Origin: Bacteroides sp. 519
Lineage (GTDB): Bacteria > Bacteroidota > Bacteroidia > Bacteroidales > Bacteroidaceae
Assembly (NCBI RefSeq): GCF_010500955.1
Contig: NZ_QVMJ01000001.1
Location: forward strand, 500,215-564,214
DNA: 64,000 bases
Direction: 5' to 3'
Shown here: piece after piece, positions 1 to 7,560 of the stretch
How positions within the stretch are numbered: position 1 is the first letter of the stretch
Layout: the number at the start of each line of letters is the position of its first letter
Position numbers and translations under genes: made by a program
The notes under the pieces: generated by a model
What the model saw: the letters and a program-made list of their open reading frames with translations, nothing else
Databases searched by the model: none
Told to the model about the DNA's origin: nothing

Positions 1-70
1 AAAAATGGAAAAATATGTTGTTTGCCACCCGTTATACGCGTTGTAGGGCCGTTTTTATGGTGTAATTTCA

Positions 71-176
71 AAATGCAGCATTTCGCATTGATGAAATGCA
101 GCATTTCGTCAGATCAAAATGCAGCATTTCGAAAGTGTGAAATGCAGCATTTTGAAATCACGATTTGCAGCATACT
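71..176. repeat. Array of five near-palindromes with exact 23-bp period
   Basis: Cores begin at 71, 94, 117, 140 and 163, so the period is exactly 23 bp. The first three are AAATGCAGCATTTC, the fourth ends in T, and the fifth is degenerate (ATTTGCAGCATACT). AAATGC-A-GCATTT is a 6-1-6 inverted repeat. The 9 bases between cores differ in every unit. The array ends about 65 bp before the start of a small membrane-protein gene. A constant palindrome with variable filler suggests a protein-binding array rather than a decaying tandem duplication; the binder is unknown. Confidence 0.85.
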
Positions 177-241
177 GAAATAGTATTGATTTATGAATAA
201 ATGAAATTTGACACAAACTTTTTTGTGCTAATTATAAAGGA

Positions 242-538
242 ATGTTTATCTTTGAAAGCAATAAAAATAGAATGGAACGTCTAAAAACATATTTTGAAGA
301 AAACCCCGCCCATTTTGGGTACATATTAATAGTATTAGGAATTGTTATGTTGGTTGCAACTATTAAAGGGTCGAAATGGCTATTCGAAAAAGATGTAATC
401 GGCTCTACCTACAGTTTGGACAAGTTAGACGGCTGGATCAATCTTTTTGGGAAGAAAACAGCACGGGTAGTAGCTGGTATATGTTCTGTATTGCTTATTT
501 TGCTTGGGGTGTTTTGGATTTGGTTGTATAAAAAATAG
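242..538 (+). CDS. Small two-helix membrane protein, Imm17 (immunity 17)-like
   Basis: 98 residues with two hydrophobic segments, about 25-43 (YILIVLGIVML region) and about 76-95 (VAGICSVLLILLGVFWIW), joined by a loop containing LDKLDGWINLFGKKTARV. Small size, two helices and the conserved-looking WINxFGxKTAR stretch resemble the Imm17 family, predicted membrane immunity proteins of polymorphic and type VI toxin systems. I recognise this from memory of the family, without a search. The start ATG is preceded by AAAGGA. No cognate toxin is visible in the window; the next gene is a broken lipoprotein on the other strand. It could instead be an unrelated two-helix protein. Confidence 0.55.
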   Translation: MFIFESNKNRMERLKTYFEENPAHFGYILIVLGIVMLVATIKGSKWLFEKDVIGSTYSLDKLDGWINLFGKKTARVVAGICSVLLILLGVFWIWLYKK

Positions 539-584
539 AATAATAGCGTTTCAATCAGTATAAGAACTATTTTTGAGAATAGAT

Positions 585-916
585 TTATAGGGGATCAAAT
601 AGCAAAATTCCATTTACTGTATACTGATTACAATACGTCCAGTCTCCTCCAACTTCCATACTGTTTAGGGATTGAACAAACTCCCCTTTTTCTATATCTA
701 AAATGTATCCGCAGGAAAACTTTGCAAAATAATGATTTTCATCATTTATATCTCTTGTTTCATAATATGAACTTACTTGCAAGTACTTATTGTTAGGAGA
801 AAGGCACAAACCATCGTAGTAAATATCATTATCATTGTCGACTACCACGGGGAATTATTTTGATTACACGCCAAAGACAATGAAGTGATGAAAAGGAGGT
901 AGGTTATGAGTTTCAT
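585..916 (-). pseudogene. Frameshifted small lipoprotein gene
   Basis: Reading leftwards from ATG at 916, the frame encodes a lipoprotein signal peptide (MKLITYLLFITSLSLACNQ) with the cysteine at residue 17, then stops just after a run of four C (GGGG on the plus strand, 849-852). The next frame opens at the same place and runs 87 codons to 585, containing DNDNDIYYDGLCLSPNNKYL and ending in NGILLFDPL. One added base in the C run would join them into a lipoprotein of about 110 residues. I do not recognise the family. It is therefore a recent frameshift pseudogene, a phase-variable tract or a sequence error. It lies between an Imm17-like gene and a toxin-antitoxin pair, an accessory setting. 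Confidence 0.7.
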
Positions 917-950
917 CTGGTGAGGTTGGTTGAATCCTCTGATGAATGTA

Positions 951-1814
951 TTATACATTGCTGTTAAGTGTTTCATAAATAGGTTGTAGCTTTGAGATAA
1001 TAAGTATCATAACATCTTCGAAAAACAAATATTCGTTTTGTTTTATCTTTTTTAGAAACCGTTTCCATTGTGTGTTTCTGTTTTCATCATTCCTGAAAGA
1101 TTCTGTAAATAAAGGATGAGTATTTTGATATGAAGTTCCTCTGTTGTTGAATGTAGCCTGTACAGCTTTACTTAATGTTGTGTTATCCAATTCCTGAGTA
1201 GAAAGAATTTTGTATACATCGTAAAAGTCCTTATAGCGACTATTGACTTCTGACAACTCAATCATTGCCTGAAATTTTTCTGCAACAACCGATTCAAGAG
1301 AATAGGCAAGAATTTCTGGAGCGGGAAGTTCGTCCATTAATACAGGATAAGTTAAATTTTGTGCAGAAGGGGTAATTATGTCTCCAAATCCAATATCCAT
1401 TCTCAACGGTTGCTTGATAGTGTCTAGTTTTGCCATAAACGAAATCTTTATCCCTTGATATGTATTAGTTTCATTAATTTCTTCGGCTTCGATAGTTGAT
1501 ATATCAAACAGTATTCCATCTTCACAAGGAATGATAAGTATCTCGCGGAATACATTCTTAATTGTAGCAATGTCATTTTTAATTTTGATGCCTAGAAAAT
1601 CAATATCCAATGTGGGGCGTGGAAATTCTTTTTCTAAAGCATAGAGTAATGCTCCACCTTTCAAACAAAATTTATTCTTGAATTTGCTTACAGATAGACG
1701 ATACAGTAAGCGTTCATATAAATATCTAATAATAAGCTGCTGATAATTTACATTCTCATTTCGAGCTATGTTTAGAAGCTTTGCTCTTATTGACTTTGCA
1801 ATGTCTTTTTTCAC
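951..1814 (-). CDS. abiEii: AbiEii-type nucleotidyltransferase toxin
   Basis: 287 residues. The N-terminal half carries the AbiEii/DUF1814 nucleotidyltransferase signature: KGGALLYAL at residues 52-60 and RPTLDIDFLG at 66-75, where D70 and D72 are the expected metal-binding aspartates. A conserved VAEKFQAMIEL helix and KDFYDVYKIL motif follow, also typical of the family. In characterised type IV systems the AbiEii enzyme is a cytoplasmic nucleotidyltransferase that blocks growth, and the pair can act in phage defence. It is translationally coupled to the upstream antitoxin gene by a 4-bp ATGA overlap (1811-1814). Expression should come from the region upstream of the antitoxin. All recognisable motifs are intact, so an active toxin is expected. 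Confidence 0.9.
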   Translation of the reverse strand: MKKDIAKSIRAKLLNIARNENVNYQQLIIRYLYERLLYRLSVSKFKNKFCLKGGALLYALEKEFPRPTLDIDFLGIKIKNDIATIKNVFREILIIPCEDGILFDISTIEAEEINETNTYQGIKISFMAKLDTIKQPLRMDIGFGDIITPSAQNLTYPVLMDELPAPEILAYSLESVVAEKFQAMIELSEVNSRYKDFYDVYKILSTQELDNTTLSKAVQATFNNRGTSYQNTHPLFTESFRNDENRNTQWKRFLKKIKQNEYLFFEDVMILIISKLQPIYETLNSNV

Positions 1815-2395
1815 AGTTGTATCTCCATATATGTTTTCAGAATATTTGCTACCCTCATTTTTTTTGCATAGTCAATCAATCTTGTGAGATTGCGGTCTTT
1901 TCTATTCAAGTATGTTTTTAGTATTTCAGAAGTCGTTTCCATACCAATCTTTGTTCGATACTTTATAGCATCACAAACCGACTTTTCCAAATCATACATA
2001 TGTACTTTATATCCACTTATTGTCTGTGAAACAATTCCCATCTCATAATAGTCATGCTGCCAGTAATATAGTGTGATGGGAGGATAGTCAGGAAGTGATA
2101 TTTTTCTGTTTTTCTCGATTGCGATGTTAAATGACTGCGGAATCTGGACTGTCAATTCATAGTATGCCCAAGCCGAATAGAGACAAAGCACACCTCCAGG
2201 GATTATTTTTTCAACATCAATCATCATGCTATCTTGCGAGGCTTCTTCATAAAAATATACTCCATACTTTATACGTTCAATAACACCCTCATCCACTAAT
2301 TTCAGTAGGTGATTGTATGTTGATTTGTCTGGCAATTGCTTTCGTGTTAGATAGCCCTTGTTTTTGGCAAATAGCTTTTGAAGTTTTGCATCCAT
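1811..2395 (-). CDS. abiEi: AbiEi-type antitoxin and autoregulator
   Basis: 194 residues. The N-terminus (KLFAKNKGYLTRKQLPDKSTYNHLLKL region, residues about 5-33) is a winged-helix DNA-binding domain followed by GVIERIKYGVYF. The remainder (LCLYSAWAYYELT, then VHMYDLEKSVCDAIKYR) matches the C-terminal domain of AbiEi antitoxins. In the known family the protein neutralises AbiEii and represses its own operon by binding inverted repeats. Here nested inverted repeats lie just upstream (2412-2460). The start ATG at 2395 follows a short A-rich leader on the minus strand. The gene overlaps abiEii by 4 bp, with antitoxin first as usual. Confidence 0.88.
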   Translation of the reverse strand: MDAKLQKLFAKNKGYLTRKQLPDKSTYNHLLKLVDEGVIERIKYGVYFYEEASQDSMMIDVEKIIPGGVLCLYSAWAYYELTVQIPQSFNIAIEKNRKISLPDYPPITLYYWQHDYYEMGIVSQTISGYKVHMYDLEKSVCDAIKYRTKIGMETTSEILKTYLNRKDRNLTRLIDYAKKMRVANILKTYMEIQL

Positions 2396-2411
2396 TTCTT
2401 TGCTTTGGGAA

Positions 2412-2460
2412 AAAATTACCGCTTTTTTTTATTAAAGCGGTAATTTTTTCCCGCTTTAAT
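2412..2460. promoter_or_regulatory. Nested inverted repeats, candidate AbiEi operator
   Basis: Three copies of an AAAGCGG word alternate in orientation. AAAATTACCGCTTT (from 2412) pairs with AAAGCGGTAATTTT (2434-2447), and ATTAAAGCGG (2431-2440) pairs with CCGCTTTAAT (2451-2460). The middle copy can pair with either neighbour. The block lies 17-65 bp upstream of the abiEi start. AbiEi autorepression through inverted repeats is known for the family; that these are the sites is inferred. Confidence 0.6.
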
Positions 2461-2483
2461 AAAAAAAGCTCCTTTTGGAGCTT
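2459..2483 (-). terminator. Hairpin plus T-run inside the abiE leader
   Basis: AAGCTCC (2466-2472) and GGAGCTT (2477-2483) form a 7-bp stem with a TTTT loop. Read leftwards it is followed by a run of T (2467 down to 2461), the form of an intrinsic terminator. It lies between the predicted minus-strand promoter near 2552-2583 and abiEi, with no minus-strand gene upstream, so it may act as a leader attenuator. Confidence 0.5.
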
Positions 2484-2549
2484 AAAATCCAAAATGGTAC
2501 GATTCTAAATTTATATAGTTCTAATCTTTCAATTCCATCTCTTGGATTG

Positions 2550-2583
2550 TTGCAAATATAACATTATTTTATATCTTTGCAAA
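2550..2583. promoter_or_regulatory. Overlapping divergent Bacteroidota promoters
   Basis: Plus strand: TTG (2550-2552), 19 bp, then TATCTTTG (2572-2579). Minus strand: TTTG (2583-2580), 19 bp, then TATATTTG (2560-2553). Both fit the Bacteroidota consensus TTTG-N19/20-TAnnTTTG, and each -33 element lies on the other promoter's -7 element. Rightward transcription would serve the ORF at 2621 and leftward the abiE operon. The spacing is seen directly; the activity is inferred. Confidence 0.65.
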
Positions 2584-2620
2584 ATTAATATTTAAATAGT
2601 ACTAATTGGAGAATTTGGAG

Positions 2621-2827
2621 ATGAAAATAAGAACAGAATGCAATCATATTTTTGATGATAAAGAAGAAATTTATAGTAATTTGAAATTCATGATCATTTA
2701 TTTAAATACTGAAGGTTATACGCATAATGAGATTTTTGATTATATAAAGTATAACATTTTAGAAGATTATGAAGATAACAACGAAATAGAAATAGGTAAA
2801 TTTATAAAACTTAGCTTACAGATCTAA
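2621..2827 (+). CDS. Small acidic protein of unknown function, divergent from abiE
   Basis: 68 residues from ATG at 2621, which is preceded by TTGGAG; an in-frame TTG at 2606 would add five residues. The protein is acidic and probably helical (DDKEEIYSNLKFMIIYLNTE, then EIFDYIKYNILEDYEDNNEIE). I recognise no family. It has its own consensus promoter overlapping the abiE promoter, so the two transcription units should interfere or be co-controlled. It could be an accessory part of the abiE locus, a remnant, or unrelated. The following 207 bp holds only a 39-codon ORF (2882-3001) of no recognisable kind. Confidence 0.5.
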   Translation: MKIRTECNHIFDDKEEIYSNLKFMIIYLNTEGYTHNEIFDYIKYNILEDYEDNNEIEIGKFIKLSLQI

Positions 2828-3034
2828 CCATCGCAAGGAAGTACTTAATGTCTTTGTAAACACTATCACTACAATGTTTTAATGAAAGAAACATTGTTAC
2901 ATAAAATAAAAGAAGTAGGGCTGGAGAAAGATGATGCTAGAAGTAGCTTTTATCATAAACAAAAAACAACGATTTGCATGGCTGGTTGGGTTGGGAGATA
3001 GTACAGGGTAGGCTTCGATGCTCTTTATTAATTT

Positions 3035-3499
3035 CTAATCCACAAACCATTCCAATTTATCCGCAAAATATAAAAACACAATAGTTATTATAACAAAGCG
3101 GAGTAGTTTACCAATTAACATAAATATGGCTGTTGGCCAGAATTTAGTTTTGTAAAAACCCAGTGCAATAGCAAATATATCACCAATAAAAGGTAGCCAT
3201 GTTAATAAGGCAAGCAAACTACCATATTTATTTACTTTCGATTTTTGCTTTTCCAGTGTTTCACGCTTTACTTTGAACCATTTTTCTATCCACTCCCACT
3301 TACCAGCATATCCTACCCAATAAGAGGTTAAGCTACCAAGCCAATTACCCAATGTTCCCCAAAACAGAGTGAGGGTAACACTGCCTCCCAATCCTAATGA
3401 AGCTACAAACAACGCATCCGAACTAAAAGGAAAAATAGTAGCAGCCAGAAAACATCCCAGAAATAAACCTAAATATCCCCAATCGCCAAATAAACTCAT
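3035..3499 (-). CDS. YqaA-family (DedA/SNARE-associated) membrane protein
   Basis: 154 residues with about four hydrophobic segments: LGLFLGCFLAATIFPFSSDA, LTLFWGTLGNWLGSLTSYWV, LLALLTWLPFIGDIFAIALG and FVIITIVFLYFA. The early PFSSDALF stretch, the GNWLGSLTSYWVGYAGK motif and the WLPFIGDIFAIALG segment are characteristic of YqaA-like inner-membrane proteins of the DedA superfamily, relatives of which are linked to lipid flipping and membrane homeostasis. It stands alone on the minus strand with the holin-like gene 153 bp upstream. The exact substrate is unknown. Confidence 0.82.
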   Translation of the reverse strand: MSLFGDWGYLGLFLGCFLAATIFPFSSDALFVASLGLGGSVTLTLFWGTLGNWLGSLTSYWVGYAGKWEWIEKWFKVKRETLEKQKSKVNKYGSLLALLTWLPFIGDIFAIALGFYKTKFWPTAIFMLIGKLLRFVIITIVFLYFADKLEWFVD

Positions 3500-3652
3500 A
3501 TAGTCTGTTTATAAATCAATAAAACGCAAATGTAATTCAATAAATAAGGGACAGGGATAAATTTTAAATTTATTTGTAGAAAAATACCGGTAAAACCTCA
3601 GCATAAGTATAAGGATTTACCGGTACGGCTGCAAAACAAAGATTACTTTAAC

Positions 3653-3988
3653 TTATAATATACCACCAATTATACCACTCACCAAACTAACTATAATACT
3701 GAATAACATTGCCCACCAGAAATTAGAAACATGAAAGTTGTTTCCCATTATCCAACTGGCCAGCATAATAATCAATGCATTGATAACAAAAGTAAATAGC
3801 CCCAGAGTAAGAATGTTAATAGGGAACGATAGAAATTGTAAAACAGGTTTTACGATTGCATTAAGAACACCAAGTACAATGGCTACTAAAACAGCCGATC
3901 CATAACTTTTAACTGATATACCAGGAAGTAGCCACGCTGTAAAATATACTGCTACACTCGAAATAAGTATACTTAAAATAAGTCCCAT
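3653..3988 (-). CDS. Phage-holin-4-like small membrane protein
   Basis: 111 residues with four predicted transmembrane helices covering almost the whole chain. The VLGVLNAIVKPVLQFLSFPI stretch and following NILTLGLFTFVINALIIML segment are typical of the 'mycobacterial 4-TMS phage holin' family (PF04020). Despite the family name these are common chromosomal proteins with no demonstrated lytic role, and no phage genes are nearby. The gene is monocistronic, upstream of the YqaA-like gene on the same strand. Confidence 0.85.
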   Translation of the reverse strand: MGLILSILISSVAVYFTAWLLPGISVKSYGSAVLVAIVLGVLNAIVKPVLQFLSFPINILTLGLFTFVINALIIMLASWIMGNNFHVSNFWWAMLFSIIVSLVSGIIGGIL

Positions 3989-4108
3989 AATATTTTGTTT
4001 TTTTAGTGTGAATATTAAATTAATTTATCTAACAACAATCAGGCTTATTGAATTGTTCTTGCGCAAATATATAAATTAGTTTCCGTAAATTTGCAAAAAA
4101 AAGAATTC

Positions 4109-4759
4109 ATGAAATATTCTACCGTACTATTTGATTTTGATTATACCCTTGCCGATTCGTCGCGCGGTATTGTAAAGTGTTTCCAAAATGTTTTGCAAAA
4201 TCATAATTTCCTAAACATAACCGATGATTCTATTAAACGAACCATTGGAAAAACCTTGGACGAATCATTCAGTATTCTTACAGGTATTACCAATCCCGAA
4301 GAGCTTATCAACTTGCGAAATGAATACGGAAAAGAAGCCAGCTTGTATATGAGCGATAATACATACCTGTTTCCCGAAAGTAAATTTACCCTGAATGAAT
4401 TAAAGAATGATAGCATCCGTATAGGTATAATCTCTACCAAATACCGTTTCCGGATAATTGAATTTCTTGATCTGCATTTCCCTTCCGATTTGTTTGATAT
4501 TATAGTAGGTGGCGAAGATGTTACACTCCATAAACCTCATCCGGAAGGTTTAAATTTTGCTTTGGATAAACTTCAATCCTCTCAGAATGAAACTCTTTAT
4601 GTAGGAGATAGTACAATCGATGCCGAAACAGCAATGAGAGCCGGAGTAGATTTCGTTGGAGTAACATCTGGTGCTACTACCAGAGAAGAGTTGATGACTT
4701 TTCCGCATAAAGCAATTGTTTCAAATCTGGGAGAAGAGTTCTTAAAGGCAATACGTTAA
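4109..4759 (+). CDS. HAD-superfamily hydrolase, phosphoglycolate phosphatase-like
   Basis: 216 residues from ATG at 4109; an in-frame TTG at 4091 falls within a -7 promoter element (TAAATTTG, 4086-4093) and is unlikely to start translation. Motif I is FDFDYTLADSS near the N-terminus, with the nucleophile at the first Asp of DFDYT. Motif II is the Ser of IGIISTKYRFR, motif III the Lys of HKPHPEG, and motif IV is VGDSTIDAETAMRAG. This is the layout of Gph/PGP phosphatases that hydrolyse phosphoglycolate or similar small phosphates in the cytosol. Substrate cannot be read from sequence. The stop codon overlaps the convergent lipoprotein gene by 4 bp. Confidence 0.87.
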   Translation: MKYSTVLFDFDYTLADSSRGIVKCFQNVLQNHNFLNITDDSIKRTIGKTLDESFSILTGITNPEELINLRNEYGKEASLYMSDNTYLFPESKFTLNELKNDSIRIGIISTKYRFRIIEFLDLHFPSDLFDIIVGGEDVTLHKPHPEGLNFALDKLQSSQNETLYVGDSTIDAETAMRAGVDFVGVTSGATTREELMTFPHKAIVSNLGEEFLKAIR

Positions 4760-5193
4760 TTCTTTTTTAGAATATACATATCGGCCAAATCGCCGGTAAT
4801 ACGTTTCCCATTAAGGTCGAGAGCAATCAACTTGTTTTCGCCAACTTGATATTGCTGGCAACTATCATTATTGAGGGTGATGATTGACCCAGCCTCATTC
4901 CATGCAAATTCCCCTCCTTCAATAAAATCCTTACTTTTATCTTCTGTTCCTTCGTAGGTAGTTTTCAGTGTATAACTGTTGGTTTTTAGTGTTAGTTCAA
5001 CTTTTATACCCGGGCAATCGGCACAAGGCATTGTTCCGGTATATGTTCCTTCATAATCAAGTGAGTTGCGCGAGTTATGTGCAGCATCAACAATTGGGGG
5101 CGTATTGTCATTGCTTTTTGCATTCTTATTACCACAACCAGAGAATGATAATGCCAAAACAGCTATTACAGCCAAAACGAGTTTTGTTTTCAT
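4756..5193 (-). CDS. NlpE-like lipoprotein
   Basis: 145 residues. A lipoprotein signal peptide ends at LALSFSGC with the lipidated cysteine at residue 20. The mature part has YEGTYTGTMPCADCPGIKVEL, the CxxC hallmark of the NlpE N-terminal domain, then a beta-rich body ending IALDLNGKRITGDLADMYIL. NlpE in enterobacteria is an outer-membrane lipoprotein linked to copper resistance and surface-stress sensing; Bacteroidota relatives are mostly uncharacterised. The gene ends within the stop region of the convergent HAD gene (4-bp overlap). Confidence 0.85.
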   Translation of the reverse strand: MKTKLVLAVIAVLALSFSGCGNKNAKSNDNTPPIVDAAHNSRNSLDYEGTYTGTMPCADCPGIKVELTLKTNSYTLKTTYEGTEDKSKDFIEGGEFAWNEAGSIITLNNDSCQQYQVGENKLIALDLNGKRITGDLADMYILKKN

Positions 5194-5330
5194 AAAATAT
5201 AATTTCTAATAATGTTATTTCGTTGTTTAATCTCACAAAGGTATCAGTTTATTAATATAACAGATATATAAATAATCTTGTTTAAGTTGAAATGACTATT
5301 TTTGCAGAATTATAAATAAATAATGAACAA

Positions 5331-6314
5331 ATGATGAACAAACTATTAATTATTGCGACTGTTTTATGTTTCTGTGTTTCGAGTGCATATTCTCAAACAG
5401 ATTATAATGTTGAAAATATTTCTGTAATAAATATGGGCGACGGAAGATTGCTATTTCGTACCACAGGCGAAGACCTTCCGGTAGAAGGTAAGCAACGTAT
5501 TATCGATGGACGTCGTTCCGAATATATCCTTGCCGAATTTCAAAACGGACTTTACCATGGAACTTATCAACATTTCAAGTATAATAAATTGAGTGAAGAA
5601 GGTACTTACAAAGAAGGTCGCAAACACGGAACGTTTAAAGAATTTAATTCGGATGGAACATCTTTAAAAGCAGAAAAGAACTATGTAGATGGTAAACCTG
5701 ATGGTATGTGGACAACCTATTATACTGATGGTAAACCAGATAAAGAAAAAGAATACAAAGATGGGCTTGAGCACGGAGTTGAACGTATATACAATTATGA
5801 AACCGGAGATGTTGTTACAGAAATGAATTTTGTTGATGGTAAGAAGCATGGTAAACAAGTGCAACTTATCAGTAGCAACCGCGGTTTATATACCATTGAA
5901 AGTAAATATGTTGACGGACTGTTAGACGGACCTTATTCGGAGACTTACGAATCGGGGGTAATTAAAAAGAAAGGTTTATATAAGAAAGGAAAAGAAGAAG
6001 GAGTATGGGTGTTCAATAAAGCCGAAGGACTTCCTGAGAACGAAATCTCTTATAAAGATGGAAAGAAGCATGGTGAGCTCAAAAAATTCTTTACCGATGG
6101 CACTGTAAGTGATATTGAAACCTATAAAAATGGTAAACTCGATGGTCCAAAGAAAGAATTCTACTACAAAACAAACGGAAAAATAAAGTCTCTCTTTAAT
6201 TATACCGATGGCAAGAGAAATGGTAAGTATGCTTATTACAATGAAGATGGAAGTGTAAGAGAAGATGGTGAATACGAAAACGGAACAAAAAAGAAATATA
6301 CATCTTACAAATAA
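5331..6314 (+). CDS. Secreted MORN-repeat (YwqK-like) protein
   Basis: 327 residues. A signal peptide (KLLIIATVLCFCVSSAYS) is followed by about ten MORN-type repeats of the form YxDGKxxGxWxxYxxDG, for example GTYKEGRKHGTFKEFNSDG, YVDGKPDGMWTTYYTDGKPD and DGKKHGELKKFFTDG, running to the C-terminus. The repeats resemble the YwqK family, which databases often call an antitoxin, but there is no toxin partner here and an envelope role is as likely. A -7-like TATTTTTG lies at 5297-5304. ATG codons at 5331 and 5334 are both possible starts. A strong hairpin terminator follows. Confidence 0.8.
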   Translation: MMNKLLIIATVLCFCVSSAYSQTDYNVENISVINMGDGRLLFRTTGEDLPVEGKQRIIDGRRSEYILAEFQNGLYHGTYQHFKYNKLSEEGTYKEGRKHGTFKEFNSDGTSLKAEKNYVDGKPDGMWTTYYTDGKPDKEKEYKDGLEHGVERIYNYETGDVVTEMNFVDGKKHGKQVQLISSNRGLYTIESKYVDGLLDGPYSETYESGVIKKKGLYKKGKEEGVWVFNKAEGLPENEISYKDGKKHGELKKFFTDGTVSDIETYKNGKLDGPKKEFYYKTNGKIKSLFNYTDGKRNGKYAYYNEDGSVREDGEYENGTKKKYTSYK

Positions 6315-6347
6315 AAAGGCTCACTCTGTTAGAGTTGAAAATTGAGA

Positions 6348-6403
6348 ATTGAGAATTGAAAATTACCGTGTAACACGGTTATTTTCAATTCTCAATTTTT
6401 TAT
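6348..6403 (+). terminator. Long hairpin terminator after the MORN-repeat gene
   Basis: Arms 6348-6370 and 6374-6396 pair over 23 bp with one mismatch around a TAA loop (CCGTG-TAA-CACGG at the tip). A T-rich tract (6395-6403) follows on the plus strand. The stem is made of repeated ATTGAGAATTGAAAA words, like other hairpins in this window. Confidence 0.8.
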
Positions 6404-6551
6404 TTAATACAAAATGGACCAATGAATGTACAATACGCTCCTACTAAATTTATTCTATTTTACTCAACTTTGTATAGTTGTTCTTTGTTTATAACCTTAG
6501 CTGTGATTTTTGAATAGAATTTAGTCTGTTTAATCTAATGTTTCTTGAATT

Positions 6552-6992
6552 ATGATGACTCCAATTAAAGAAGAGATAGTAAGAAAAGGTAGTGTAGTAA
6601 AAACCAGTGTTTTACTGATGGTAATCTTCCTTTTGGTAACATTGCTTACCGGATTTGGTATTTTGTATGTAAACTCCCTCAATCTGGAAACAAATCTGGA
6701 TACGGTATTTGGTTTTGTTCACCGGATATCAGCTTTTGCCGGTTTATGTTTGGTGGGATACAACATTCAGTTAATTGCTCCCTGGTTTTTTGCCAAAGCG
6801 AAAGAGAAACTGGATACTAAAGGCATTTTTACTGTTATTATCAGCGGATTGTTCTTACTGCTATTGATAACCATTATTGTATTTGAACCAGAAATAGAAA
6901 TTAAAAACTGGGTTGTACTGCATGCCAATGCAGGAATCGGCTTTTTTATCTCTTTAATCTTTTATATTTTGTTGCATAACGATAATAAATAG
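6552..6992 (+). CDS. Four-helix membrane protein, DUF4405-like
   Basis: 146 residues with four hydrophobic segments (LLMVIFLLVTLLTGFGILYV, ISAFAGLCLVGYNIQLI, IFTVIISGLFLLLLITIIVF, IGFFISLIFYILLH). Histidines in FGFVHRISAFAG and VVLHANAGIG sit where haem-binding histidines occur in small cytochrome b561-like / DUF4405 proteins, so a membrane electron-transfer role is possible but not established. It stands alone between two terminators. ATG codons at 6552 and 6555 are alternative starts. Confidence 0.6.
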   Translation: MMTPIKEEIVRKGSVVKTSVLLMVIFLLVTLLTGFGILYVNSLNLETNLDTVFGFVHRISAFAGLCLVGYNIQLIAPWFFAKAKEKLDTKGIFTVIISGLFLLLLITIIVFEPEIEIKNWVVLHANAGIGFFISLIFYILLHNDNK

Positions 6993-7033
6993 ATGGTTAG
7001 AACGTGTTGCATGGTAGATAGTTAGTTAATAAC

Positions 7034-7075
7034 AAAAAAACAGGGGCTGCTCAATTGAACAACCCCTGTTTTTTT
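7034..7075. terminator. Bidirectional intrinsic terminator
   Basis: Stem CAGGGGCTG (7041-7049) with CAACCCCTG (7060-7068), one internal mismatch, flanked by seven A on the left and a T-run on the right. It therefore works in both orientations between the convergent DUF4405-like gene and rpmE2. Confidence 0.85.
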
Positions 7076-7095
7076 ATCTGTCTTCTTAATTCAGA

Positions 7096-7350
7096 TTACT
7101 TCTTGTTACGATTACCGTAGCGGCTCATAAACTTGTCAACACGTCCTGCTGTATCTACCAATTTAGATTTACCAGTGTAGAATGGGTGAGAAGTACTTGA
7201 GATTTCAAGTTTTACCAATGGATAAGTTTCACCTTCAAACTCAATAGTTTCTTTAGTGTTTACTGTTGATTGTGATAAAAACATATCTCCATTAGACATA
7301 TCTTTAAATACCACCGGACGATAATTTTCTGGATGAATACCTTTTTTCAT
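7096..7350 (-). CDS. rpmE2: 50S ribosomal protein L31, type B
   Basis: 84 residues, the usual length. It begins [19 protein letters not shown] and ends with [20 protein letters not shown] and a basic tail, all diagnostic of L31. It lacks the CxxC zinc motif, so it is the zinc-independent type B (C-) paralogue. Upstream on the minus strand a -7-like TATCTTTG lies at 7434-7427. In many bacteria type B L31 replaces the zinc form under zinc limitation; nothing in this sequence shows such control. Confidence 0.97.
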   Translation of the reverse strand: MKKGIHPENYRPVVFKDMSNGDMFLSQSTVNTKETIEFEGETYPLVKLEISSTSHPFYTGKSKLVDTAGRVDKFMSRYGNRNKK

Positions 7351-7560
7351 TTCAGTATTTGTTTTTTTATTAATTATTTCGTTAACTATTTGGTAAGAAT
7401 AGTGTGTAATGGTCTCTTTCAGAGCGCAAAGATAATGTTTTTGTTTTGAACAGAAAAAAAAGACAGGTAAAAAAACATCTTCTCGGTTTTTTTTGTGACT
7501 TTTGCAGGAAGGTTAGCTGCGAATATCTGCGGCAAAAAAGAATTTTATAAAGGAGTTATC

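Noticed and set aside
2882..3001. 39-codon frame beginning MKETLLHKIKEVGLEKDDAR
   Set aside because: Too short, no start signal or homology that I recognise; could be a gene remnant but cannot be supported.
3653..3988. Phage holin as a sign of a prophage
   Set aside because: The family is common on chromosomes, and no other phage gene is present around it.
5331..6314. Toxin-antitoxin pair based on the YwqK-like name
   Set aside because: No partner toxin gene is adjacent; MORN repeats alone do not show antitoxin function.
7495..7560. N-terminal extension of the secreted nuclease
   Set aside because: It would place 22 residues before a clear lipoprotein signal peptide; ATG at 7561 has a ribosome-binding-like AAGGAG.
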